A DNA stretch of 64,000 nucleotides from Candidatus Poribacteria bacterium. Its GTDB lineage: Bacteria > Poribacteria > WGA-4E > GCA-2687025. The stretch is from assembly GCA_026004875.1 (NCBI GenBank), contig BPJZ01000010.1:1-64000 (forward strand), written 5' to 3'. Numbering within the stretch: position 1 is the stretch's first letter; every line of letters starts with the position of its first letter. Under the pieces are notes generated by a model. It had not been told where the DNA came from and did no database searches. It was given only the letters and a program-made list of their open reading frames with translations. Positions 52,249 to 60,369 of the stretch are shown in pieces. A program made the position numbers and the translations under genes.

Positions 52249-53472
52249 ATGACGCCTTCTAACCTTCGCTTACGAGTGCCTCTTCCCCGTCTTCGTCTAC
52301 GGGAGCATCGGCACGAAAGCCTTCTCTGGAAGACCGCTTGGAAAGAGCGGATCGCCTCGCGGCTGGCGGAGATCAGCCGTTCTGTCACGCCGACGCCGCC
52401 ACCTCTTCTCTCGGACGGTACTCTTCGTCTCTTCACATCCCTCGCACTCCCCACCCTCACATCCCCCCAACCCTTCGCATCCCCCACGCCTCTCGCACTC
52501 GCCATCCTCCAGCCCTCCGGTGACGAGGGGCATGAGAGGAATAAGGAACCAGGGAAACGGGGAACACGACTCACAGGAGTGTTGGAACGGAGGGCTTCTC
52601 CCCAAGGGATTGAACGCCTCAAGAGGAAGATTCGAACTTTAACCCAAAGCGTCACAGCAGTGCTTTCCAATGTCTTAAAGCACGTGGAGGAAGGTTCGGA
52701 GGCTCAAAAGCTGCTCCTTGAAGGAATTCGACAAATGCTCGCTCGGACACCGCTCAGCTCGTGGACCGAGCGGTTCTGGCCGCTACTCCGGCGTTGGGCG
52801 GTGGAGCGATCCGAATCGGAAGCCCGGCCGCCTGGAACCGTAGGTCTCCTGGAGGATATCGCCCACCGTCCTAACCTTCGCACTCTCCACACTCTTTTTA
52901 CCCCCTCTACCCCCCTAGCCCCCCGTCAGCGGGGGGTATGGAGAGTGGGGAAAGCAAGGGGGGTATGGGGAGTGGAGGAAGTAAGGGAGATATGGGGAAT
53001 GGGGAAAGCAAGGGGGGTATGGGGAGTGGAGGAAGTAAGGGAGATATGGGGAATGGGGAAAGCAAGGGGGGTATGGAGAGCAGAGGAGGCTAGGAGAGTA
53101 TGGAGAGAGGCTAGGAGAGTATGGAGAGTGGGGAAAGCGAGGAAAGTATGGGGGACGAGGAATGGAGCGGCTAAGAACCTGTGGAGCGCAGAGTCGAGAA
53201 GGATATGGGAGGCCAAGGCAAGAGACGTGAAAGGTCAGGTGCTTCCCTTCCGGACACCGGTCCCTAGCGCAGCACGGGCTTTTTTTGCTTGGTTTCGGGG
53301 CTACCGACCACCAAATCCCCGGGCCGGACTCTTCGCCGGGGAGACAACTCACGTGCACCTAGATCGGATCGAGATTCGGTGGGAGCCGTCGGAGCGATGG
53401 GTAGACTTCGAGGAGCTGAGTCGCCTGCTGGGTGAGGCGCTCCGGCGCGAACGGTTCTGGAGAGGCGTGTAG
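52249..53472 (+). CDS. Putative tape measure protein with internal repeats
   Basis: Placed exactly where the tail tape measure is expected. At 407 residues it is short: tape measures are usually 600 or more, so the tail would be stubby. N-terminal basic region (LRLRVPLPRLRLREHRHE), a Pro-rich stretch (residues 65-90), helices at 120-190 (GIERLKRKIRTLTQSVTAVLSNVLKHV), then nine-residue repeats of the form GVWGVEEVR/EIWGMGKAR (about residues 229-303). The C-terminal domain reads THVHLDRIEIRWEPSERWVDFEELSRLLGEALRRERFW. The Pro-rich and repeat parts come from inserted repetitive DNA. An alternative is another minor tail protein. ATG 52249 is one base after the chaperone stop. Confidence 0.5.
   Translation: MTPSNLRLRVPLPRLRLREHRHESLLWKTAWKERIASRLAEISRSVTPTPPPLLSDGTLRLFTSLALPTLTSPQPFASPTPLALAILQPSGDEGHERNKEPGKRGTRLTGVLERRASPQGIERLKRKIRTLTQSVTAVLSNVLKHVEEGSEAQKLLLEGIRQMLARTPLSSWTERFWPLLRRWAVERSESEARPPGTVGLLEDIAHRPNLRTLHTLFTPSTPLAPRQRGVWRVGKARGVWGVEEVREIWGMGKARGVWGVEEVREIWGMGKARGVWRAEEARRVWREARRVWRVGKARKVWGTRNGAAKNLWSAESRRIWEAKARDVKGQVLPFRTPVPSAARAFFAWFRGYRPPNPRAGLFAGETTHVHLDRIEIRWEPSERWVDFEELSRLLGEALRRERFWRGV
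52440..52540. repeat. Degenerate pyrimidine-rich repeat with weak palindrome
   Basis: C-rich minisatellite-like stretch (units such as CTCGCACTCCCCACCCTCACAT) ending in an imperfect palindrome CCCTC-CGGTGAC-GAGGG at 52516-52532. It resembles the left flank of the element at 52919 and encodes the Pro-rich part of the tape-measure candidate. Confidence 0.4.
52919..52936. repeat. Palindromic element, copy 2
   Basis: 7-bp G+C stem CCCCCCG/CGGGGGG with loop TCAG, translated in frame as PRQRG. It has the same layout as the copies at 56101 and 58378, with a pyrimidine-rich left side and a purine-rich minisatellite to its right. Confidence 0.65.
52933..53157 (+). repeat. 27-bp in-frame minisatellite
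   Basis: About eight purine-rich units beginning at the right arm of the palindrome. Units at 52960, 52987, 53014 and 53041 form two identical 54-bp pairs encoding GVWGVEEVR-EIWGMGKAR; later units diverge (GVWRAEEAR, RVWREAR, RVWRVGKAR, KVWGT). Every unit keeps a Trp at position 3. Exact neighbouring copies point to recent expansion. Confidence 0.85.
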
Positions 53473-53482
53473 GGGGACCGCT

Positions 53483-54724
53483 GTGGGGATCACCTTGGAA
53501 AGCAACGGGGGCAAGTTTGTCCTGCCAGCAACGCTGGACTTGCGCGAAGTCTGCATCGAGGACCGCTTCGAACCGATCGCACTCGCGGGTCGGCGCGGAC
53601 TGTGGATCGACCGGGAGCAGATACGCCCCCGATCCTATGAGCTGCTCCTCTCCGGCGTCCTGACCGGAGACGACAGCATCGGGGTGGAGGCGAGGTTGCG
53701 AAATCTGATGGAGGTGATCCAGTCGCCGCCAGTTCGGATTATCGACGAGGAGCTGAACCGAAGGACACAAGCCTGGCCGCGCGAGATCGCCTACCGGCGA
53801 GTCGGCGGCCATCCCTGGCGTATGCTCTCCGTCTCCGTTCGACTGTGGGCTGCCGACGGCGTCTCAGAAGCGCTGACGACGCGCGAGACGACCGGAACGA
53901 TCGGAACGCTCACTAACCCGCCGGTGATCCAGCATCTCAGCCTGCTCTACGACGGTACCTATCCGGTCGGACCGGTCCTGGAGGCCCGGTTGAGCCCAGG
54001 AACCGTCTGGACACCAACGCTGGAGATCAGAGCTGGAAACCTGATCGAAAACGGCGCGTTCCGGCGAGGGTACAGCCTACCCGAGGGTTGGACGCCGGTC
54101 GGCGGGGCGAGGCTCCAAGTTGGAGAGGGCGTGTTCAGCGATCGAGTCGCTCAGGCGACCGCCGGCCAGGAGTGGCAACAGGAGGTCCCAATCAACGGAG
54201 AGACAACCTACACCCTCTCCGCTTGGCTTCGAAGCCCTGACGGAGGAACGCCGCTGCTGGAGATCGATTGGAAGGACGCCGGAGGAACGGTGATTAGTAC
54301 GTCAACGGTCGTCCCCTCCGTCGGGACGGTCTGGAGCCGTCAGTCGTTGACCGCTGAGAGTCCCACCGTCGCAGTGCGAGCACTGGTTCGGATCGGCTCC
54401 CAGTCCGGAACGATCCAAGCGGACGGCGTCCAGATGGAACCGTTGGGGGTCCCGACCGACTTCACCGAGGTGGTGGTCCTGAGGATCGGCCGCGATCAGC
54501 CGTTGGAGGCCGCTTCGGGAGCGGCCGCCTGGTGGCTGGATCTGGACCGGGGCCTTGCTCAGCTGGAAGACGCCTCCGGATTCCTTGCCGATGACCTGGC
54601 AACGGTGAGCGGCGACTGGTGGGAACTCCGGCCAAGCCGATCGGGATGGAACTATCTCCTGACCACACTTCCAGACGCCGGAACGGTGCAGCTTCGCGTC
54701 CTCTACAGAGAACGGCACCTTTAA
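53483..54724 (+). CDS. Distal tail (Dit-like) protein with carbohydrate-binding-like insert
   Basis: 413 residues. The N-terminal 150 residues (LPATLDLREVCIEDRFEPIALAGRRGLWIDREQIRPRSYELLLSGVLTG, VEARLRNLMEVIQSPPVRII, RVGGHPWRMLSVSVRLWAADG) have the strand pattern of Dit proteins that join tube and hub. Residues about 183-325 (NLIENGAFRRGYSLPEGWTPVGGARLQVG to AVRALVRIGSQSGTIQADGVQMEPLG) are a CBM4/9-like beta-sandwich, known from evolved Dit proteins that bind host glycans. The end is GWNYLLTTLPDAGTVQLRVLYRERHL. GTG 53483 is 5 bases behind AGGGGGA; the 17-codon upstream extension would overlap the previous gene. Confidence 0.7.
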   Translation: MGITLESNGGKFVLPATLDLREVCIEDRFEPIALAGRRGLWIDREQIRPRSYELLLSGVLTGDDSIGVEARLRNLMEVIQSPPVRIIDEELNRRTQAWPREIAYRRVGGHPWRMLSVSVRLWAADGVSEALTTRETTGTIGTLTNPPVIQHLSLLYDGTYPVGPVLEARLSPGTVWTPTLEIRAGNLIENGAFRRGYSLPEGWTPVGGARLQVGEGVFSDRVAQATAGQEWQQEVPINGETTYTLSAWLRSPDGGTPLLEIDWKDAGGTVISTSTVVPSVGTVWSRQSLTAESPTVAVRALVRIGSQSGTIQADGVQMEPLGVPTDFTEVVVLRIGRDQPLEAASGAAAWWLDLDRGLAQLEDASGFLADDLATVSGDWWELRPSRSGWNYLLTTLPDAGTVQLRVLYRERHL

Positions 54725-54743
54725 GGATAAGAAAAAAGGAGCG

Positions 54744-56648
54744 ATGGGCGCTCGGCTCCGAATAGAAATCTACGACAACGGGAACACGGCTCGTTTGGGA
54801 CGAGTGGTTGCGCCGGTCTCCGTGCGAGTTACCCGTGGCCTCAACGAACCGGACCGGATCGAGTTAGCCCTTCGGCGGAACGACCCCCAGGCTAAAGAGC
54901 TGATCCCCGGCCGATTCCTCCGGGTCTTCGACGCCGGAGGAGCCGAACCGCTAGCAACAGGAGTTCTCCTGGAACCGCTCCGTCGAGAACGGGGATTGCT
55001 CCACTGCACAGCGGTAGGTGCTTTGATCCAATTGGCTCTAGTCCGCTTCCCGCCGGGATATCTGCTGACCGGCGACCTCGCGGATGACCCGGCGGCTTGG
55101 ACCTGTGCCTACGATTGGCGAACAATCCAAGCGACACAAACGACGGCCTCTGGAGCCTGGGGGGACGAAATTCTTACCTTCCCCGGCTTTGGCACGGGGA
55201 ACACCGCTGGGGAGTTCTCCAATACCGAAGCGGTTGACCTCGCCGAGCCGACCGGTGAGCGGGAGGACCTGGGTGGCGTTCGCCTGATGGAAGGGGGCGG
55301 ACTCTATCCACCCAACGGTGTCTATGTGACGCCCTTTCTGGATTTCCGCACCCCTCCGGACACCTGGGACCGCCTCCGATACGGCCTGGAGGGTTGGGGG
55401 GAGAGCCTCGCCGTCCGGGTCGCCTCCTTTGAGGCGCTGAGCGACCCTCGCAGCTTCAGCGGAACGCCGCTCACCGACCCTGGAGCCTCGGGACGGGGAA
55501 TTTCGCTCGTCGGGCTTCCGCCTCGCCGCTATCTGGCCGTCGAGTTCACGCTGAACCGACTTCATCCCTCCCAAAGCCCTCGGCTCCGATGGATTCAAGC
55601 GGTCGCCCGAAGGAACCTCCCCGGCGTTCTGGGAGCGGTCCTTCCCACGATCCATCTGGGAGCCCTCAACCTAGGAGGCTACTCACTGCGCGCAGCGCTG
55701 GAGCGACTTTGTGCGACCTATCTCCTGGAGTACCGCCTCGCCCCCGACGGAACGCTTCAAGTGCAGCCCATCCCCGAACCGGGGACCGTCGGCAGCCTTT
55801 GGGGCCAAGACCTGAGAAGCCGACTTACCTTGACTGAAGGAAAGCACTTCAATTGGGTCGAGGAGGTCTCCGACCCGACTCAAGGAGGGAACTACCTAGC
55901 CATCGCCGACCCAGGAAGCGGCCTGAACCTGATCGTTCAGGACGCGGCTTCCCTGAGCGAGTTGGGGTATCGTCAGGCGTTTCTTTCTGTCTCGGCGCTG
56001 CAGCTGGAAACGCTGAAGGCGCTCGGCGACCAACGCCGGGCGCGTTGGGGCGACTGGACTCGACGCTGGCGAATTGAGCTGCTCCGCACGCCAAACGATC
56101 CCCCGTACCCCCCGCTAACGGGGGGTACGGGGGGCGCGGAAAGCTGGGGGTTTGCGCCAGGAGACCTGATCCGGTTGATCTCCTCGCCCCACGGTGCTGG
56201 GCCCAACGCCCCCTTCGATCGCTCCGTCCGGATCGTTCGAGAAGTCCGCGAGGAGACAGAAAACGGCCTCCGGGTCCTCCTCGAGGTGGAGGAGAGAGCT
56301 TCCCGATTGGAACGAGCGCTCGCCGGCCCAGAGGCGCTAGAGCCGCGTCCCCAGTCCGCTCAGGGGTGCTTTTGGACGCCCGTCTTCGCAGACGACGCCC
56401 CCCACACGCTGACCGTTCCGCTGAACTTCACTCCTTCGCACGCGGGCGCGGTCGTCCTAGAGGTCGAGGCCGATCCCGACGGAACCCCCTCTTATGGAAC
56501 CTCCCGGAGCGGCTCGGTCGCTGTGGAGGTGGTCGAGCGCTCAATGGGCCTGGATCACTGTCGCCTGACCGTTCAGCGGATTGGGGGAGCCCTCCCCTAC
56601 AGGGCGCGAGTGCTCTGGTGGGCCGAGGGCGTCGTTCGGCGACTCTAA
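54744..56648 (+). CDS. Tail hub/baseplate protein
   Basis: 634 residues. The opening RLRIEIYDNGNTARLGRVVAPVSVRVTRGLNEPDRIELALRRNDP with GRFLRVFDAGGAEPLATGVLLEPLRRERGLLHCTAVG is the beta pattern of gp27/gp44-like hub proteins. The middle section (GLYPPNGVYVTPFLDFRTPPDTWDRLRYGLEGWGESLAVRVASF) looks like an inserted domain, and ALERLCATYLLEYRLAPDGTLQVQP resumes the hub fold. A palindromic element at 56101 encodes PPYPPLTGGTGG in a surface-like loop. No peptidase or lysozyme domain is seen. ATG 54744 follows AAAAAAGGAGCG. Confidence 0.65.
   Translation: MGARLRIEIYDNGNTARLGRVVAPVSVRVTRGLNEPDRIELALRRNDPQAKELIPGRFLRVFDAGGAEPLATGVLLEPLRRERGLLHCTAVGALIQLALVRFPPGYLLTGDLADDPAAWTCAYDWRTIQATQTTASGAWGDEILTFPGFGTGNTAGEFSNTEAVDLAEPTGEREDLGGVRLMEGGGLYPPNGVYVTPFLDFRTPPDTWDRLRYGLEGWGESLAVRVASFEALSDPRSFSGTPLTDPGASGRGISLVGLPPRRYLAVEFTLNRLHPSQSPRLRWIQAVARRNLPGVLGAVLPTIHLGALNLGGYSLRAALERLCATYLLEYRLAPDGTLQVQPIPEPGTVGSLWGQDLRSRLTLTEGKHFNWVEEVSDPTQGGNYLAIADPGSGLNLIVQDAASLSELGYRQAFLSVSALQLETLKALGDQRRARWGDWTRRWRIELLRTPNDPPYPPLTGGTGGAESWGFAPGDLIRLISSPHGAGPNAPFDRSVRIVREVREETENGLRVLLEVEERASRLERALAGPEALEPRPQSAQGCFWTPVFADDAPHTLTVPLNFTPSHAGAVVLEVEADPDGTPSYGTSRSGSVAVEVVERSMGLDHCRLTVQRIGGALPYRARVLWWAEGVVRRL
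56101..56132. repeat. Palindromic element, copy 3
   Basis: Perfect 14-bp stem CCCCGTACCCCCCG/CGGGGGGTACGGGG with loop CTAA, inside the hub gene, translated in frame without a stop as part of PPYPPLTGGTGG. Confidence 0.85.
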
Positions 56649-56673
56649 CCCGTCCGCCTTAAAGGAGCAACCG

Positions 56674-56943
56674 ATGGCCGCTGAGGAGCGGAACACGCTG
56701 GAACAGCTCTTCTACCGCTTGGAAACGCTCGTCCAGAAGGATCATGAACTGCTGACCCAACTGGATCGCAAGGTCAGCGCTCTACTGGCGCGATCCGATG
56801 TCGAGGAGGAACGCTTGAACGACCACGAACGCCGAATTCGAGAACTGGAGTTCGCCAAGTGGAAGCTGGCCGGTGTTGTGGCGTTCCTCTCGGCGCTCAT
56901 GCCGTTGCTGGTTTCCCTGTTGACTCGCCGCGCGATGGAATAA
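56674..56943 (+). CDS. XhlA-like holin-associated membrane protein
   Basis: 89 residues: an N-terminal coiled coil (LEQLFYRLETLVQKDHELLTQLDRKVSALLARSDVEEERLNDHERRIRELE) and one C-terminal transmembrane helix (LAGVVAFLSALMPLLVSLL) with a short basic tail. This matches XhlA-type proteins that work with a holin, as in the defective phage PBSX. It is the last gene of the block, behind AAAGGAG at ATG 56674. No endolysin follows. Its 3' end overlaps the convergent methyltransferase gene by 47 bases. Confidence 0.7.
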   Translation: MAAEERNTLEQLFYRLETLVQKDHELLTQLDRKVSALLARSDVEEERLNDHERRIRELEFAKWKLAGVVAFLSALMPLLVSLLTRRAME

Positions 56944-58121
56944 CCGCGCGCAGAAGAAAGGTCTCCAGACTTCCATAAAGAAAGCGAAACGTCTCGGTAA
57001 TCCGGTAACCAGCCGCCTCAAGCGACTCCTGAGCCCAACCGCGCTGAGGAGTGATCAGGACGATCTCCTCGACGCCACGATCCTGCGCCGCCAGAGGGAA
57101 GGCCCGGTACAGCTCCCGAACGACTCGGGGGTTCCCAATCCGCAGGCCGTAGGGTGGATTCGTCACAATTAGCCGATATTCCCCCGCTTGGACCCCCTTC
57201 AGCAGGCGGGCGTCATCCTGCCACACCCGAACCTCCCCGGCAATCCCAAAGGCCTGGAAGTTGGCCAGCATCCCACGGACGTTCTTAGGACTGTGGTCAC
57301 AAGCCCCAATCCGGACGTCACAAGGGCGAACGTTTCGCTCCGCTTCGGCCCGAAGCTCCTCCAAGAGCCCCGGGTCCAAATACCGATGACGCTGAAAGGC
57401 GTACTCTCGCCGAAAGTACCCCGGCGGAACTCTCTTCACCATGAAGCAAGCCTCCGCTGGAATCGTCCCCCCCGCCGGCCATCGGGTCCAAAAGGGGAGG
57501 CCCCTTCCGGAAGGAAGAGAGCTCTAAAAGCGCCGCCGCCAACGGTGGCTTCAGGGGCGCAAAGTGCTGATACCGCCGCGGATGACGACGGGTTAGCGGC
57601 TCGCCGGTCGTGTTCAAGAGGATCATCAAATGCCGGTCGCTCAGCTCGGCGAAAAACTGCACCTCCGGCGCGTCCAGATGGGCCCGAACTCGCACCCTTG
57701 CGACCTTCAAAAAATGCTCTACAACCGCCGCGCCGACCTCCCGGCCGATGTCCACCGAGGTAAAGTCATGAACGCCCTCCCGAACCCCTACCACGCCAAA
57801 GGTCTGATCCGGACCCATCCAGCGTGAATAGGGAACCGTCCCAGCCGCCTCGCGGACCTCCTCTAATGAACCGACCTCGCCGGCCCAGAGGAGGAGAAAA
57901 ACCCGATTCGCTTGACGGACCCAGAAGTTCAAACGGATCACGTCGGAGAGGTCCCGACCGCGAACCAGGACCTTGGCCGGCTTGATCCGCTCGGCGGCGT
58001 ACCCCAGCCGATCTAACTCCCGGATCAAGAGCGCTTCCAGCCCCGATTCGCAGGAAACGACCAAGGGCACGAAGGCCTCGCCCGACCTCTCCCCCTGCGG
58101 GTCGACGCGTAGGAAGTCCAT
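56897..58121 (-). CDS. THUMP-domain RNA methyltransferase (RlmL/TrmN-like), frame-broken
   Basis: About 407 residues. The N-terminal half is a THUMP RNA-binding domain (VVSCESGLEALLIRELDRLGYAAERIKPAKVLVRG, DVIRLNFWVRQANRVFLLLW). The C-terminal half is an SAM methyltransferase of the UPF0020 type: LLDPMAGGGT (motif I) and VTNPPYGLRIG (NPPY motif for base-amino methylation). The C-run 57467-57473 is one base too long and splits motif I; repair gives MAGGGTIPAEACFMV. It probably makes an N2-methylguanosine in rRNA or tRNA. The final residues (SRGESTGKPATA) overlap the phage-like block and may have been replaced when the block arrived. Confidence 0.85.
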
Positions 58122-59342
58122 CAGACGTAGTTCACCCCGTACCAGAGCGCCGGCACTGGTAAGGCTGCCCGGAGAAGTTCCCCTAGCCGACCTTCAGGAA
58201 GCGGTGGGAGGTTGGAAGGCTCTCGCGTCCCAAACAGCAGATGCGCAACGGCTCCCCGGTCGGGCAGCGAGTAGGCCTCTTCCCCTAACCGGATGACGTA
58301 AGTCGCCTTCCCTATCCCCTCAGCGTCCCATACTTCCTCAGCCTCCGATACTTCCTCAGCCTCCCGTACCCCACTAGTTTCCCATACCCCCCGTTGACGG
58401 GGGGTATGGGAAAGCAAGGAAATCGGCACTTCGGCCAGCTCCGGAGCCCGCTCCACCAGCAGCGGCCAGAGCCGGCGAACGGCCTGAGGGAAGTTCAGGA
58501 CCACAACCGTCCCGGAGGCCATCGCCTCCTCCACCCTCAGCCCTGCAGAGCGGGCCAGCTCCCTCCCGATCCGGTCCACGCTGTACAGATGCCAGTCCAC
58601 CGTCTGAAAGCCGCGTCGGTGGATCAGCTCCGCAAAGGCCGGAATTAACAAGTTCCAGTCTCCCGCCGCCTCAGCGATGGGGCCCCCGTCCCGGCTCTCG
58701 AACCTCTTGGAGGATCAGGTATCCCTGAGGAATGCCCGCCCGCTCGACGATCCAGAAGCTCGCCGGTCGGTTCATCACAAAGGCGCAGTCGAACGCTCGG
58801 CCCCAGACCCTCACCGAGCGCTTCCAGTGCACCGGCTCTCGTTGGTGCAGCTCCATCAGAAGGGGGATGTCCTCGCGCGAGGCCCGGCGTAGATGCACTT
58901 TGGGATCACGAAGTCCTTCGGCCTGCTCGGCGCTCATCCGGACGTGGAAGTCTCGCCCCACTCGCCGCGCTCCAACGCGACGGTACAGGCTCCGGTCTCC
59001 AGAGATAATCAGCCAATCACACCCCTGGGCCCGAGCGTGCAGCATTGCGTCGATGAGACAGGCGGAGGCGTACCCTTTGCCTCGATACTCGGGCAGCGTC
59101 GCCACCGCGCCGATACACCCAACCCGAACGGCACAGCCCAGAATCGAGGCGTCCTGAATCGTCAAGCCAACGTGCGAGACGATCTTCCCGTCGAGCTCGA
59201 TCACTCGGCAGTGAGGAAGATTCCCCGCATGAAACAGCTGGGGGTACTCGTCGTACAGCGAAGGGCGAAACACCCGACCGACACACTCTCGCAGGGCCTC
59301 CTCATCCTCAGGACGGGCCGGCCGGGGATAGGGACGACTCAT
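58121..59342 (-). CDS. GNAT acetyltransferase with SCP2-like C-terminal domain, frame-broken
   Basis: About 406 residues after repair of CCC 58690-58692 (one base fewer gives EVREPDGGPIAEAAGDWN). The N-terminal GNAT domain has the acetyl-CoA loop LPEYRGKGYASACLIDAML. A second GNAT-like half follows (RRASREDIPLLMELHQREPVHWKRSVRVWGRAF, YLILQEV). The C-terminal sterol-carrier-like domain ends ATYVIRLGEEAYSLPDRGAVAHLLFG. This is the Eis-like layout, which usually acetylates amines at the cell surface or in drugs; the substrate here is unknown. A palindromic element (58378) with short repeats inserts TPRQRGVWETSGVREAEEVSEAEEVW into the C-terminal domain. Confidence 0.75.
58378..58413. repeat. Palindromic element, copy 4 (outside the phage-like block)
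   Basis: Perfect 16-bp stem TTTCCCATACCCCCCG/CGGGGGGTATGGGAAA with loop TTGA, inside the GNAT-SCP2 gene. On the plus strand its left side carries about three 18-bp pyrimidine-rich units (CATACTTCCTCAGCCTC-type, 58318-58375). Confidence 0.88.
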
Positions 59343-60328
59343 GGATGACTCCCTCCCTCGGTTGACTCCTCGACCGGGATTCCCAACGCTCGGAGGTCCT
59401 CCCGTTCGAGCCGCTCCAGCCGCGTGCTACCGCTAACCTCCATGAGGGGCTTGTTCTCCGGGTTGGTGAGTCCTGGGATGTGAAGCTCCAACTCCCCGGA
59501 GTGGCTCAGCTCGGTCAGAACAGCCAAGCCGTCTTCCACGTCGGCGGCAATCGTCCCCTGACCGATCCAACGCCGTAGGCCCACCTGAACGGTCACCGGT
59601 CCCATCTGGACCGGCTTGGGCTCGCCGCCAGAGACCACTTCCGAACGCACCCGGTACTGCCGACAGAGCCGCCCTCGAACCGTCCGCTCGCCGTCGGCCT
59701 GCCAAGTCGTGCGCGAGCGCACGACGCCGACCAGCGGCAGGCTCCCCGGCACCTCGGTGGTCCACTCCTCTGCCGGCTCCTCCGGATACAAAGGAACGCT
59801 CCATTGGAGGCTAAACCGGAGCACCTCGTCGTCTAGAATCGCCTCATACTGACTTCGGAGCTCCGGACGCGTTTGAGCGGCCTCTAGGGCGCGCCGGACC
59901 GCTTCGCGCACCCCCTGAATCCGACGGATGCGTCCTTGTCGATCTAACTGGATCGGAAATTTCGCTCCCACCAAGCTCCGGAGAACCGGGTCGTCGGTCG
60001 GCCGATTCGCCGCCTGCGGGTCCTTCGGCCCCTCATAAGTGCTGGCCCAGAGCAACTGTAGATATCCCTCGACGACCTGGGGATCGTCGCCCTCCCGCTC
60101 AATCTGAAGCCCGTAGATCATGACGGAGTGACTCTCGCTCCGCTCCGCGATCGGGAACTGAATCGAGGTCTTCGTCTCGGTGGTCTCCCGAAACCAGTAG
60201 CGATCGCCCGGCTTCAGCCAGAGGCGCGGGGCCTGTCCCCACGCGGCAACCGCCACAGCGACCAGGAGTGCCGCCCACCGAACCGATCCGCCGATCGCAA
60301 TGCCTTTCAAATTCAATCTCCTTCCCAC
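59339..60328 (-). CDS. Exported protein of unknown function (DUF6263-like)
   Basis: 329 residues with an N-terminal signal peptide (WAALLVAVAVAAWGQA). The exported part is beta-rich: LKPGDRYWFRETTETKTSIQFPIAERSESHSVMIYGLQIEREG, FPIQLDRQGRIRRIQGV, TWQADGERTVRGRLCRQYRVRSEVV and GQGTIAADVEDGLAVLTELSHSGELEL. The pattern (flat strands, a mid-region with LDRQGRI, a late GxGxxxxDxxxGxLxxL) resembles DUF6263-type exported proteins. Role unknown. It ends 3 bases before the GNAT start, with overlap. Confidence 0.65.
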   Translation of the reverse strand: MGRRLNLKGIAIGGSVRWAALLVAVAVAAWGQAPRLWLKPGDRYWFRETTETKTSIQFPIAERSESHSVMIYGLQIEREGDDPQVVEGYLQLLWASTYEGPKDPQAANRPTDDPVLRSLVGAKFPIQLDRQGRIRRIQGVREAVRRALEAAQTRPELRSQYEAILDDEVLRFSLQWSVPLYPEEPAEEWTTEVPGSLPLVGVVRSRTTWQADGERTVRGRLCRQYRVRSEVVSGGEPKPVQMGPVTVQVGLRRWIGQGTIAADVEDGLAVLTELSHSGELELHIPGLTNPENKPLMEVSGSTRLERLEREDLRALGIPVEESTEGGSHP

Positions 60329-60369
60329 TGATGGACGGTTCAGCGCTGATGAAACGAACGACAGCCCGT

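Larger units (their letters stand above)
42483..56943 (+). mobile_element. Compact head-tail gene block: gene transfer agent-like or remnant siphoprophage
   Basis: About 14.5 kb of tightly packed plus-strand genes in standard siphovirus order: terminase, portal, protease/scaffold, decoration, capsid, connectors, tail tube-like proteins, chaperones, tape measure, Dit, hub, holin-like. No integrase, excisionase, repressor, replication, transposition or endolysin gene is present between the host genes ppdK and a THUMP methyltransferase. G+C content and codon choice match the host. Size and gene order are close to the structural cluster of known gene transfer agents, though the portal and protease are of Mu type. 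Whether particles are made cannot be told from sequence. Confidence 0.75.

Noticed and set aside
42483-56943. Contractile Mu-like prophage, suggested by the portal, protease and gp36 types
   Set aside because: No sheath, baseplate wedge or Mu transposase was found; the tail order (tube, frameshifted chaperone, tape measure, Dit, hub) is siphovirus-like.
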